Source of the DNA: Paraspadella gotoi
Taxonomy: Eukaryota > Chaetognatha
Length of the DNA: 64,000 nt
Direction of reading: 5' to 3'
Assembly (NCBI GenBank): GCA_051294375.1
Contig: CM119269.1
Span: 13,300,790 to 13,364,789 of the forward strand
Shown: piece after piece, positions 51,340-63,895 of the stretch
Position numbering within the stretch: position 1 is the first letter of the stretch
Layout: each line of letters begins with the position of its first letter
The notes under the pieces: generated by a model
The model's database searches: none
Told to the model about the DNA's origin: nothing
What the model saw: the letters and a program-made list of their open reading frames with translations, nothing else
Translations under genes and position numbers: made by a program

Positions 51340-52250
51340 GCCGTCGTCATCGTCCGCCGTTACCCTGTGACTTGTCATTATACCGAGCAATTGCGCTCTA
51401 ACGATTGAGATTTCTTTGAGTGAGCGCGTCGAGTCAGGTGCGTGCCGAGGCAAGACTCTAGAGTCAGAGCAGGTTTACAAGAAAGAAACAGTGTGTAACA
51501 TTAAATGGTCTAAGAGGTAGAGAATATGATGGGGTGCCGAGGAGAGTGTGTTGATGTTGTGCGAGCGGTCGTGCTGAGAAGAGTGAATTGGTATGCGTTG
51601 GTGCAGGAAGCGCGCGGTGTTGGAGTGGTGATGGCTATGTGATCACGAGAGGGATGACAGTCAATAGGTTAAGATACACGAATAAATTTGTGGTGGAGTG
51701 TTGTTGCCCTCTGTTTCGTCGATATTATTTGCGCTCTAGAATATGAGTCAGGTACGAGGAATCTCGTCGCCTCTGCGTGCGTGCGCGTGCTTTTCTGTCG
51801 GTGCTCTCGGTCTGCTCGTCGTCTCTGCGGTCTCTCTCGAGAGCTGCTCTCTTGCGTCTGTGCGTCTCTCTCTCTGCTCGTCTCTGCTCTCTCTCGAATG
51901 TTGCCCCTAGATGCTATCAACTCTTTTGTAATCCTTTTGCGAGGAAAAATGCGTTCTCCTTGTAAAATCCTCTTCAGCTTCTCTCTTTTCCTCGCATTCT
52001 GGAAAACACAGTGTGTCTACTCTTCTCTCTCTATCACACAATCCGCATTACACATGCTTGGGATTCTCTCAGCCTTTTTCGATCGATTCCGATATTCCTT
52101 TTCTTCCTGACTCTCCTTTTACCCCCCCCTCCTCCTCATCTCTCTCTTTCCTACCTCTGATTCCCTTATCTCGTCCCTCTGTTGTATTCCCACCAAAATC
52201 CTTTATTTTGCTCCATAAAACCGAAACGCGGATTTTTTACTTCTCTCTCA
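51340..52250 (+). repeat. Segmental duplication, copy 1 (direct)
   Basis: Matches 57130-57870 in the same orientation. Landmarks: GATTGAGATTTCTTT (51404 and 57190), CCCCTAGAT-TATCAA (51904 / 57530), TTTCCTCGCATTCTG (51986 / 57633), TCTATCACACA-TCCGCA (52030 / 57672) and CACAAAATCCTTATT-like end (52190 / 57808). Confidence 0.75.
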
Positions 52251-52265
52251 TCTCTCTCTCTATCA

Positions 52266-52303
<38 letters not shown>

Positions 52304-55300
52304 TCTCTCCTCTCTGCTCCCCCTCGTCGTCCTCTCACGGGATCGCCTGAGTGGTGGCCCATACATCACGCCATCCGCTTTTAGTGCTTCCGCATTCAAA
52401 ATCCACGTTCGCATTAACAGCGTGAAAGGGAGTAGAGAAGATATAAATCAAAGGAAAGGTATTAATTAGGTAAGATTTGCCGCTTATCTCTGAGAACTCC
52501 GAAAGCCGCGTGCCGGGAGAGAGAAAGAGAGAGAAGAGGAGAGAGGAGAGAGGAGAGAGAGAGAGAGAAGCAGAGGAGTAGAGAGGAGATGAGAGAGGAG
52601 AGAGAGAGAGAAGAGAGAGAAATAGAAAGGGTAATGGCATACATTGCGGATATTTTTGATGGGTCTGGTCCTATCCCAGATAAATTTTTATAGATTCTTC
52701 AGCACCCATTGTTCCCATGCCTTTTTCGACGCTCTAGTCCTATGCACTGGCTCTCGTCTTGGTTATGCGCGCATCTGCTCGCTGCCTTTCATCAGTTCCC
52801 TCCCTCCCCCTCCTGCTTTGTGTCTCTCTCTCTGTCTGGGCGGCCCATCTCCCCGCAAATTGCTTATTCTATTCGCTTTTTTGTTTGCTCTGGCGAAATA
52901 AGTGGGCAATTCGTCCTCTGCATCTAAACAGAAAGAAGACAGAAGAACAAAAAGAATCAACGAAGAGAGGAATTGTCACTTGTGTTTTCGCCGTCTGGGC
53001 AATCTGATAGTCGTCGTCGTCGTCGTGCGTCGTCGTGTCTTGTTAATGTCGACATGGTAAGAACGGTCGTTGTCAGAGTCGTTGTTAAACGGATGTTATT
53101 TCCGGATGCAGAATGCTAATGCGTTTTCCAAGACAACGTCTTATAAACTAACCTTATAAAAACATAAATAGAAAAAACACTAGAAAAGACATTCGAGGTT
53201 GTCTTTTATTATATTCACGAATCATTTTTTATCATTCGATTTTTTGTAATTGAATGTTTCACATGAACAGATTTTGTAGCCTTCTCCCATCTAGGTTTTT
53301 CTTCCTCCTCTTTTAAGCAGAGCTTTATTACTTCGATGCTTTTCCAGATCCCTTCTTATTTCCTATTCAACCTTCTATCTCTCGTCCCCATTTATCTATC
53401 TTGTTTTCTCTTATTCGCCTTTTTAGCACCTCGTTTCCATGTCTTTATATTCCTCTTTTCTTTCCTTCGATATTGTCAATTGTTTTGTCTTCTTCGCTCT
53501 TCCTTTCTCTAATTTCTTAATTCGGGAGTTTCTTTCTCCATTCCATCCCCATTCCTCGCATCTCCCCTTTCCTTTATCTCGCTTTCCTCCCTTTCTCGCT
53601 TTCCTTTATCTCGCTTTCTCCCGCTTTCTTCTTCCTTTATCTCCCTTTCCACTCTTTTCTGCGCTTGTCCTTTACCTCCCTCGTTCCTCCGTTCCCTCTT
53701 TCCAACCAGATTCTTTCATGCCCCCAAGGCTTTATGTCGAGTGAAGGGCTTCTAATTCTAATGATGATGGCCGGCGGCGGCGGCGGCGGCGGCGGCGCCG
53801 TCTCCGTCAACGGGGCCGTCACGCGCTCGACGGCGTTAACATGTTCGAAAGTGACCGTCGCCCGAGTCGAAAGTGACGCCGGCCGACGGTTTGGAGTCGT
53901 GACGCCTAACAATCGGAAGTTTGAAAGAGAGGCAGAGAGAGAGAGAGAGGAGATGAGAGAGAGACGAGAGAAGAGAGAGAGGAAGAGAGAGAGAGAAGAG
54001 AGAGAGAAGGAGAGAGAGAGAAATGGGTGGAGAAATTGGAAAAAAGTTCCCTATGGCAGATGGAGAAATTCGTTTTCTTCGTTGAATTGCGCTCTTTTTT
54101 TCACTGATTGCAGATTCTTGAAAAATTGAAAATGCTATTTCGTTGCTTGCTTTATTGCGGCGCTACACTTGTTGATTGCATGTGATTTCTTACATTGACT
54201 CTTTAGAGGCAAAACGGTATACGCGCAGTCCATTTATTGCTCCTAATCATTGCATTGGCACACATTCGCATCTCTGCTGTCACATTGCAGAGACAGAATT
54301 AGAATTTTTTTCCAGAGGTATAGGTTCGGCAGGTATTTTGCACAATGTGTTAAGGCAGTCGCTCATATATATAATTATATATATATGATATCATACTATA
54401 TATGGACGTTATTATATGGTATCCCTTAGAATTATTCTCATCATCAGATATCTCAATTTCGCTTTTTGTATCACGAGATTGAGCTCGCGAATACTATGTG
54501 AGTTGCGTTTTCTTTAGACAGTTTTTACTATCATTTATTTGCAGTTATGTTTAAATTATGATTGACGTGTTTTATCCTTATTAATGGTAAGCTTTTTGCA
54601 CCAAATGTTATTAATGCCGTATTGACGACCGAGGGAAATTAGTATGTAGCTGTATAATATTACAGTTACTGAATATTACTAGATTTGATGAGTGATACGC
54701 TGTTATTAAACACTATGGTCGATACATTAGTTGCTATGATTTTGTTGAGTAAGGAAGCGAAGATCTGAGCTCTCATATGTGTGCCAGTATGATTGATAAG
54801 TGTATGCCAAGGTGTCGGGCTCGTGTCAAAAAAAGGATTTAAAATATATCGAACGGCGGGATTTCCTTTTAATTTCCAGGAACACGACAACAAGCCCAAA
54901 CAAGTAAACCCTTTCGATCTCAAGATCTGAGAGAGAGGAGAGGAGAGAGAGTACAGGCGATCGAGAGAGGAGATGAACGAGGAGGAAGAGACTACGACTG
55001 TGAGTGAGAGTATACGGAGATGAGAGAGAGAGAGAGAGAGTGAGAAGAGAGAGATACGCAGGGTCTGGTAGACCTGAATGCGAGAGATACAGAGCAGGTC
55101 AGACGACGGAATTAAGAAGTCTCGAAATTAAACCCGGACCTTAAAAGCGAAGAAACACCAGCACCAAGTTTAAAGGCTCTTAAATATTGATTCTCTGCGA
55201 TTTTGCCAAAGTCATCCTTCGTACTTAGGCCTCTGCCTCACTCCTCCTCGCCTCCTCTCCTCCTTCTCCTCTTCCAACCTCTTTTCCTAGCTTGGGAGAT

Positions 55301-56600
55301 TTCGCTGAAACCAGAATTCGCTTTGCATATTTTGGCTTTTTCGATCGGTTTTTCCAAAACTACTTTGACCTCAGGACGAGGACATGTATCTGATTTTATG
55401 CATGTGAGACAGCATAAGATCTGTACGGACGCTAAGACGGCGCCCCTTCGTAAGGAATATATTGAGACATAGGATAGACAGATCCAAAAAGACGGGACAG
55501 GGAGCCCGAAAAGAGTTAGATATGGAGACAGAACGGCTGTAGCGCCGGCGACTAATAATATTTAAGGGAACCGAAGTTTTTTGCACCTTTAGACACCCAA
55601 AAGGAGACTCGAGAGCGGGATTGGATTCATTTCTCGATCCCCCAACTGAACCAATTTGTTAATCGTCATGAAGATCAGTAAAAATTAAAGATAAGAATTA
55701 GGCGGGAGACGTAACTCATAGGTAACGGTGCGGTTTAAGAAAATTGGAGGGTTAAAGCACCTGCTACAAGAAGAAATCGTAAGAACTTCTTTTTTTAAGG
55801 TATTGACTCTCTTGTTTCGAATTTGTGCAATCATAAGTATGGTGAAAAAATATGAAAAAGCTATTATAATCATACATCAGATCATACGAATTTTTCGCGG
55901 ATAAATTATTTATTACTTTTTCTTATTTTGGACCAAGAAACATACAATATTTTTTGAAAGTTGGTAGTTTAAATTTATTTAGCTTTTTATATGCTCTCAT
56001 GCATGAATTCCTTCAAAAAAAGTTAAGATTGGATTAAAAAAATTTTTTAATCTGATTATAATAATAATATTGTACTATTTTAATAGCACAATAAAGAGCA
56101 TTAAGAATCGAACTTTTTTAAAAAATTCTTTTTTTTAACCCTAAAGTAGACCTTGCAAGACTAGAAGTTTTTGAAGCCCCCGCCGCTATTGAGTTTAATT
56201 TCATAATAATGATTTCTAATAAGATTGCTGAATCTATTACTAGATGGATAGCGAAGGTTGGGTTCAAGAGACGGGTAAGTAAGATTACTAGACACACCCG
56301 AGGGGTATTGGGTAAATACCACCCGTTTCACCTTTTAGCTGTAGGGAATATTATCACGTTTTAGATCGCTTAGAACCGTAAATTTTAAACAAAACAATTA
56401 ACAACATAGGAAAGATAAAAAGTTAATAGAAGATGTACTCAAGATAGACAAATAAACAAACAAAAAATTAAAGATACGAAAGGGAGAATAAATTAGGTTT
56501 AGTATCGATTGTGCATTCAGCGTTTCTTTTGAAGATGAGCTCAGAGGCGCTATTTATAGCCGAGACTCGGATCGATGACTCCGGTAGGTGACCGACGATG
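52245..56600 (-). repeat. Right arm of the large inverted duplication
   Basis: Reverse match of 43560-47310; see landmarks there. The right arm is longer by about 600 bp, mostly added in steps along the arm, and appears to run into the triplet array and gap at 56676. Confidence 0.85.
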
Positions 56601-56675
56601 ACAGTGATAACACGACGCGACAATGACGACGATGATGACGACAACGATGAAAGAACGACGACGACGAGGACGACG

Positions 56676-56959
56676 NNNNNNNNNNNNNNNNNNNNNNNNN
56701 NNNNNNNNNNNNNNNNNNNNNNNNNNNNNNNNNNNNNNNNNNNNNNNNNNNNNNNNNNNNNNNNNNNNNNNNNNNNNNNNNNNNNNNNNNNNNNNNNNNN
56801 NNNNNNNNNNNNNNNNNNNNNNNNNNNNNNNNNNNNNNNNNNNNNNNNNNNNNNNNNNNNNNNNNNNNNNNNNNNNNNNNNNNNNNNNNNNNNNNNNNNN
56901 NNNNNNNNNNNNNNNNNNNNNNNNNNNNNNNNNNNNNNNNNNNNNNNNNNNNNNNNNNN
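56676..56959. other. Assembly gap (284 N) between a GAC array and a GA tract
   Basis: Left flank GACGACGACGAGGACGACG, right flank (GA)n. Confidence 0.95.
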
Positions 56960-57129
56960 GAGAGAGAGAGAGAGAGAGAGAGCCTGAAACTCAATCGGCC
57001 GAGACTTATTCATGGATCGCGCCTAAAAACGTCGTCCTCACATTGGGCCTTGCTTTTGTTAGTGTCGTCGTTATCGTCAACTTCAACGTCAACATCGTCA
57101 TCTTCCTAGGGGTCCCAGTTTATTTTCGT

Positions 57130-57870
57130 CGTCATCGTCGTCGTCATCGTCGCCGTCACCGTCGTCATTTACCGAGAATTCTTGAACGGATTGAGATTTC
57201 TTTATGAGCCGTTTCTTTGCGCCCAAACTTATCAAACAGTTTAAAAAAAACATTTAACATTAAATTTCAAAGTAAAATATATGGTGGCCGATTTTATTAC
57301 TCGAGAAAGTAAGGTCAAAGCCGCTCTTATTGACAAGGGAGACAAATTAGTAAAAAAAAATTTTTTTTTAATAATGTCGGAGATAAAGTCAAGGAATCTC
57401 TCTCTCTACTCTCTCTGTCTCTTCTTTCTCTTCTCTCTTCTCTCTCATCTCACTCTCTCTTCTCTCAATTTCTCTCTCTTACTACCTCTCATCTCTCTCT
57501 TCTTCTCTTCTCTCTCTCCTCTCAATTTGCCCCCTAGATCTGTCAATTCAACTTTTTTTTTATTTGTAATCCTTTCGAGAAAAAATCTTGTATTCTCCTG
57601 TACATACTCCTATCCTTCTTGTTCATCTCCTGTTTCCTCGCATTCTGAAACACAATGTCTCTCTCTGTCTCTCTATCACACAGTCCGCAACACATCTTTT
57701 CTCAAGCTTTTTTCCTCATTCCGAAATTCCTTTCTTCCTGCTCTCCTTTTAGCCAACCCTCTCTCTCTTCTCTCTTTCTTCTGCTGAATTCCTTTCTCCT
57801 TTTTATTCCACAAAATCCTTATTTGTCCATTAAACGAACGCGTGATATTTACATGTCTTATCTCCTCTCT
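57130..57870 (+). repeat. Segmental duplication, copy 2 (direct)
   Basis: Partner of 51340-52250. In both places it follows triplet-rich GTCGTCATC sequence, so the duplicated block probably starts further left, in or beyond the gap. Confidence 0.75.
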
Positions 57871-58245
57871 CTTCTATCTCTCTCTCTCTCTACTCATCAT
57901 CTTCTCCTTCTCTCTCTTTCTCTCTCTCTCTCTCCCACCCTCCCTCTCACTCTCTGTCGCTCTTTTACTCTTTTTCTCTCGCTAACTTCTCTTTCAGGCA
58001 CTTGTCCTTTAAAAATTTATTGGTTTGTAATTATATAGTCAACTAAATCTGAACTCGTATTTCCAGTTGCAAGGAGGAATATTATAAGTCACTTATCATT
58101 GAAACGGTTTTTCTCTCCCACTGTATTTTTCTACTTGTTTTTCTGTTTTCATGTCTGTCTCTTTTTTTTTTATCTCTCTCATACGCTTACTTTTCTTTTC
58201 TAAATGGTAGGGTAATTCAGCGCGGTAAACAGAAAGGCCACGTCC

Positions 58246-58246
58246 G

Positions 58247-58318
<72 letters not shown>

Positions 58319-58335
58319 TCCTTCTTTCTTTCTTT
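58246..58335 (+). repeat. (TTTC)n array
   Basis: About 22 CTTT units. A (GTC/ATC)n triplet array follows at 58418-58505. Confidence 0.95.
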
Positions 58336-58424
58336 GTTATTTTTTCCTTGTTCTCCTCATTTATTCTTCTCTGTTTTTGACAGATTCCATAACATTTCCG
58401 TCGCAGCAAAAGTCGTTGACGTCG

Positions 58425-58459
<35 letters not shown>

Positions 58460-58909
58460 GTTGTCGTCGTCGTCGTCGTCGTCGTTTCCGTTATCGTCGT
58501 CGAGGTAAATTGGAAAATTCCCGCGCTTCGCATCTTCGTATCTTCACGCTTTGCTAATGTCAATGACAGTTTAAAGATCCCGTTTTTGTTTACGGCGTTT
58601 CCAGCTAAGATAAACCTTACACGCAACTCATTTTAAATTTTAATTACGATAAAGTTCCTGGCTAATTTGTTATTTAAAATCTCTATGTCAACTTTCCTCT
58701 TTTTTTTTCACTTTTGTTTTGTATTTTTCCTCATTTTTTTCTTTTCGCCTTTTATTCCCTTCTCTCCTGTCCTAGAGTCATTTTCTTCTCTCCTTCTGTT
58801 TGCTTTTCTTTTTTCCTTTTCCTCTTATTTCTTTTTCTTCTCAACTCTCAACTTTCTTTTCTTTTCTCCTCTCCTTCTCTCCTCTCTTCCCTCTTTCTCT
58901 GCTCTCCTA

Positions 58910-58941
<32 letters not shown>

Positions 58942-58966
58942 NNNNNNNNNNNNNNNNNNNNNNNNN
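58942..58966. other. Assembly gap (25 N) in a CT tract
   Basis: Left flank is (CT)n, right flank CTCTCCT-rich. Confidence 0.95.
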
Positions 58967-59047
58967 CTGGTCTCCTCTCCTCTCTCCTCTCTCTCTCTTC
59001 GCCTTTCATTCCTCAAACCTCAGTTTCCGGAAGGGGTCTGGATTGCT

Positions 59048-59407
59048 TTATTGCGCCCTTGTCTGCCGTTGCCGCGCTAAACACTTCTGCGTCTCCATTC
59101 TTTCCCTGTTTTTGTATTGTCGCGCAATAAATTCGCGAGATCGATAATCGGGAGCCAAAGCCCGCGGGCGGGGCGCGCGGGACGGTCGCGCGCGGATCGG
59201 TAGCGCGCTGACGGGAGCGGATGCGGCGCCGTGGAGAGCGGGCGTGTGAACAGGTTGTACGTGCACGACATAGTACATATCGAGCCACAAAAAGAACAGT
59301 GTGGCTAGACCACATATGACAGCCCCAAACCCACGCAAAAAAAAGGCAAAGCACAACCAAAAATGAAGAAGTAAGCTAGGCATGCCAGTAAATCTTTGAT
59401 GGCTCAT
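59048..59407 (-). CDS. ORF with hydrophobic N-terminal part, hypothetical
   Basis: 119 residues. Two hydrophobic stretches follow the Met (LLLHFWLCFAFFLRG and AVICGLATLFFLWLDMYYVV), then a Pro/Arg/Ala-rich part from a G+C-rich region and a charged end. The frame is open a little upstream to a TGA at 59435-59437. The hydrophobic part is not simple sequence, so it could be an exon of a membrane protein, but there is no clear splice site or family. The G+C-rich half may be part of an unrelated CpG island. Confidence 0.25.
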   Translation of the reverse strand: MSHQRFTGMPSLLLHFWLCFAFFLRGFGAVICGLATLFFLWLDMYYVVHVQPVHTPALHGAASAPVSALPIRARPSRAPRPRALAPDYRSREFIARQYKNRERMETQKCLARQRQTRAQ

Positions 59408-59624
59408 GGAATGCTCAGATTGCCCAAATGAGAGTCACCGTTAACAGGAGAACGGAAATGCGCGCGCGGAATGGAACGCTCTGGAAATTGACTGCGCTCA
59501 AACATGCGCCTAAACGATGGCGCACGGAAAGCGCATTCAAAGCCAGGATGTCACCGTCCAGAGAGGCGCACGATGTGACGCCGAATCTGCGACTAGAACG
59601 ACGACGACACCGGAGCGTACGCCG

Positions 59625-59975
59625 ACGACGGACCGACCGACCGAACCGACCGAGCCGACGATGCGACGACCGACCGACGTGGAAGCGAGGCAGCACGCGA
59701 CAACACGATCCGAGGTGGGGGCCGAACCCGACCGAGGACCGACCCGACGGCCGACCCGGAGCCCCGACCGACCCGACGACCGAACCGACGACGCCGGAGC
59801 GATCCGACCGACCCGGACCGAGCGAGCCCGACCGACCGAGCGACGACGACCGACCGACCCGACCGACTCCGACCGACCGACCGACCGACGCCGACCGACC
59901 GATCCGAGCGGACCGACCGACCGACCGACTCTCACCGATGCCGACCGACCGACCGACCGACCGGCCGACCGTTCG
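59625..59975 (+). repeat. (ACCG)n tetranucleotide array, degenerate
   Basis: CCGA/ACCG units with GACGACG interruptions over 350 bp. The 187-residue plus frame of TDRP-type repeats through it is a composition effect. Confidence 0.9.
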
Positions 59976-60043
59976 ACATCGGAGACTTTGAATGTGAATA
60001 TTCAGATGAATCTATTTTTTCCGTGATGTCTTCGAGACCGGCC

Positions 60044-60047
<4 letters not shown>

Positions 60048-60108
<61 letters not shown>

Positions 60109-60176
60109 CTCTGCTCTCGTCTCTTTTTTCAAGGTCGTCAATTTTTCTTTCTTCTCTCTCTCTTCTCTCGTCTTCT

Positions 60177-60207
<31 letters not shown>

Positions 60208-60240
60208 CTCTCTCTCTCTCTCTGCTCTCTCTCTCTCGTC
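60048..60240 (+). repeat. (CT)n microsatellite
   Basis: Pure CT 60048-60102, then a broken CT-rich stretch. Confidence 0.9.
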
Positions 60241-60299
60241 GTTTCTCTCACTCATCATCTCTCTCGCTCGTATTCATTTTTCAATTGGCGTCGTCGGCG

Positions 60300-61680
60300 A
60301 TAAAAAAATATCCTTGGAAACGAGTTTGGATGATGCATGACGGACTCGATGATGACGACGAAAAGCGGTACGACGAACGACGAAAACGACGACGACTACG
60401 ACTGTGTGCAGATTTTTTCTTTTTATATGAGAAATAAAAATAAAATAGAACCACCGACCACTATTTCATTTAATTAATGTCACGTTGATTGTGATTATGG
60501 AAAATTAATAGTTATGCGGACGCGATCAATGATAGTTATAGTTAATAAATACGTAAAAAACGGATTCCAAATGTTGATCAGATAAAAAAACGAACGACGA
60601 TCGACGACGGCGACGAAAAAGACGATGACGACGAAAAGGCGAAACCCGACTTTATGCAGCTACCCAAAACGACAACTAAGACAACGACGTATCAAAATCA
60701 ACAACAACAACGAAAGAAAACTGACCGCCGCAAACATTGCGCAGCGCGGACTCGTTAAGATGCTCCGATGGATCAGTCGTTCATAGCGATTTCCTGTCTT
60801 AGCGTCGCTCGGTCGTCGTCGTCGTTTCGCGTCGGTCCGTAGCGTCGTTTCGTTCGTCGTCGTCGGTTCTGTCGTCCGTCGTTATCGTTCGTCATCGTCG
60901 TTCGTCGTTCGTCGTCGTTCGTCGTCACCCGTCGTATCAGTTCAAGTCAATATTCCGGTTTCCAGCTAATCGAGGGGCGCTTCGGCGGTTGAATGACGCC
61001 AAACTCGAGGAGCGACGCTGATTTTCTGCTCCGTTCCGATGAACTGTTAGTAGCGTCGGCCAGAGCGGCTCCGCTGTCAGCTCGGTGGCAGATCCGGAAG
61101 CTCTGGGAGACACGTTGGGCAATGGAATCATTTGGTAAGGACACTCTTTGGCCCCCAACGGCTCTATTCATATTGCGACCTCGAGACCATTGTTGACATT
61201 TTTTAGCGCAATACCAGATTGGCGGTATGGCTTGCATATTTGGCATTGTTGATTACAGTTAAATTCAGTTTATTCGGCAGACGGTGAGCTGTAATATGTC
61301 CGCAAAAGCAATGATTTTAAACAAGAATGTGACATACATAACATACTACATAGTACCATATACCGGTACTACGTTAGGTTTGTTCTAATTAATTGATTTT
61401 TTCTTTGCGTTCATTTTTAAAAATAAATTTTAAAAATTTTTACCGAGTTTGTGATTAAATCGCTTCTTCGGTTTATTTTTCGTGTTTTAGGGGGAGAATT
61501 ACAGTTCAAAAATTGTTATTATTGTATAATATGTTTAAGATAATCCCCCAGTATGTTTATGATTTAACTGATTGAATCCGTCGTAATGGTGCGAGCATTC
61601 TTGTAGTCTTCGGTTTCTCGTTTAACGTTGAATGAAAAAAAAAAACTCTCTAGCGAAAACGAGTTGTTTTTTCCAATTAA
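60300..61680. other. Non-coding stretch with CGT/GAC triplets and a G+C-rich patch
   Basis: GACGAC-type triplets at 60345-60400 and 60595-60640 and the reverse, TCGTCGTCG, at 60805-60930. 60960-61200 is open on both strands (for example SARAAPLSARWQIRKLWETR on plus) without splice or family support. The rest is A+T-rich. Confidence 0.4.
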
Positions 61681-61684
61681 ATTC

Positions 61685-62001
61685 TCTCTCTCTCTCTCTA
61701 CGTACTCTACTACTCTCTCTCTCTCTCTCTCTCTTCTTCTCTCTCTCTCTCTCTCTCTCTCTCTTCATCTCCTTTCCCAAAAAATTCCTTACTAGTCTCT
61801 CTCTCTTCGCGAGCCCGATCGTGAGTGAGCCGCTCCTCTCTCGGCCCGATTCGGGAAAGCTGGGGGGGGCGCGCTGTTTTTCCTTCGTGGCGAAGAAAAA
61901 CCCATAAAACTGGTGTTCCGTCCTAAATCACGACTTCTTTCGCTTCCACTCCCTCCCTTTTTACTTTAACGTCTTCGATTGGCGGCCGTTCTCTCGCTCC
62001 G

Positions 62002-62071
<70 letters not shown>

Positions 62072-62095
62072 CCCTCTCTCTCTCTCTCTCCCAGT
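61685..62095 (+). repeat. (CT)n microsatellite cluster
   Basis: CT tracts at 61685-61762 and 62003-62090 around 240 bp of mixed sequence. Confidence 0.9.
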
Positions 62096-62368
62096 CGGGA
62101 ATTCATGTTTGAGACTTCCAAACTCTCAATACTTTCTGATGAAATGCTGTGGGGTTACCATAGGTTGACCTGGCGTTTGATGAAACTCGTCATAAGTGCT
62201 GTTAGGTTGGGTTGTGGAAATGGTAAGATTCGTTTTGTATTAACTATAGTATAGTTAAGTATATCGATTGAAGTGGGAGATTGCTGATTATTATATTTCA
62301 ATAAAGAGAAATTAAAATTGCGAAATATTTGCTCCAACTAGATCAAACGCCGGGTCGTTATCTCTCTC

Positions 62369-62401
<33 letters not shown>

Positions 62402-62929
62402 CGATATTGCATCGGAGATTTTGTCGAAAGTCGAGTTGGAAAGAAATGAAAAGGAAAATAAAGAGAAAGAAAGAAAGATAGAAAGAAAGAAAGAAAGACA
62501 AAAAGAAAGACAGAAACAAGTGAAAGAAAGGAAAGATTAAAATATTGAAAAACAATTGCAATATACGACCTAAACTCTTATAATTTGTAAGATATGGCCG
62601 CTGAATACTTATCCAAATTTCTAAAATTTCTCAAAAATTACTCCCTCTACCGTCTGATTAGACTCGACAAACAAATGATGAAAAGAGGAAAAACAAATAA
62701 AACGATTTTAAAAAGAAAAAAAGAAAAAAGAAAATAAAATAAAAAAGAACAAATTATCGGAACAAAGAAAAAATCAAGCAAAAGACGAAGATAAACAAAC
62801 GAACGTCGCATCATTACGGCCCCTCGCGTTTTGCGAAAAAAATGGCGCCACTTCCGACGAACGTGACTTATGGCGTCGGCGGCGAGGTGGAGTCGGCAGA
62901 GTCGGCAGTATGGGCAGCGTCGACAGCAA

Positions 62930-63540
62930 TTGTGATTGTGATAACTGATGATGACAACTACAGCGACGCAGATTGCAATAACCAAAGAGGATAACGACAA
63001 CGATAAAGATGACGGTAACCATTGATGACAACGAAATCAACTCAGATAATGAGAAACGTAAATACAACTTCAACAGAGATTGTGATAACCACTTATGACA
63101 ACAAAAGCGACAAACATTGTGATAAGCGTCATTGACAATGACAACCACACAGATTGCGATATTTTAGAATGACAACAAAAGGGACACAGATTGTGATAAC
63201 ATTAAATGATAATTACGTCAAAACAGATTGTGTTAACTGCATATGACAACTAAAGCGACAAATATTGAGGTAAGCATCGATAAAAACGATGTCGAAATGG
63301 ATTGTGATAACTGTTGATTACAAAGACATAAATACAGATGGTGATGACCTATGTCAACAAAAGGGACAAATATTGTGATAAGTGTCAATGACAATGACAA
63401 CAACACAGATTGTAATACCTTAGAATGACAAAAAAAGCAACAGAAATTGTGAAAACCGCCAATGACAATGACAATCAAGACAAACTGTGAAAACTGCGAT
63501 GACGACAGATTGTGATTTCAACGATGACAACGACAACAAC
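62930..63540 (+). repeat. Degenerate minisatellite, ACAGATTGTGATAAC core
   Basis: The core A(C/A)AGATTGTGATAAC or ACAAATATTGTGATAAG, followed by AATGACAATGACAAC, recurs every 40-65 bp at least ten times (for example 63078, 63114, 63188, 63224, 63298, 63370, 63410, 63508). Confidence 0.7.
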
Positions 63541-63660
63541 AACAACCAAGATCAGGAAGACGTAATAAATCTTTTGTTTTTCTCGAATCTGATTTCCTGT
63601 GGATGAAGGGAATCATGTCAAGGGCAGGCCACCCGACGACGACGACGACGACGACGACGA

Positions 63661-63895
63661 NNNNNNNNNNNNNNNNNNNNNNNNNNNNNNNNNNNNNNNN
63701 NNNNNNNNNNNNNNNNNNNNNNNNNNNNNNNNNNNNNNNNNNNNNNNNNNNNNNNNNNNNNNNNNNNNNNNNNNNNNNNNNNNNNNNNNNNNNNNNNNNN
63801 NNNNNNNNNNNNNNNNNNNNNNNNNNNNNNNNNNNNNNNNNNNNNNNNNNNNNNNNNNNNNNNNNNNNNNNNNNNNNNNNNNNNNNNNNNNNNNN
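63661..63895. other. Assembly gap (235 N) in a GAC array
   Basis: Left flank is (GAC)8 or so. The window then ends in (CTGT)n from 63967. Confidence 0.95.

Noticed and set aside
59428-59991. 187-residue TDRP-repeat ORF
   Set aside because: It is the translation of an ACCG tetranucleotide array; other frames of the same DNA are also open on both strands.
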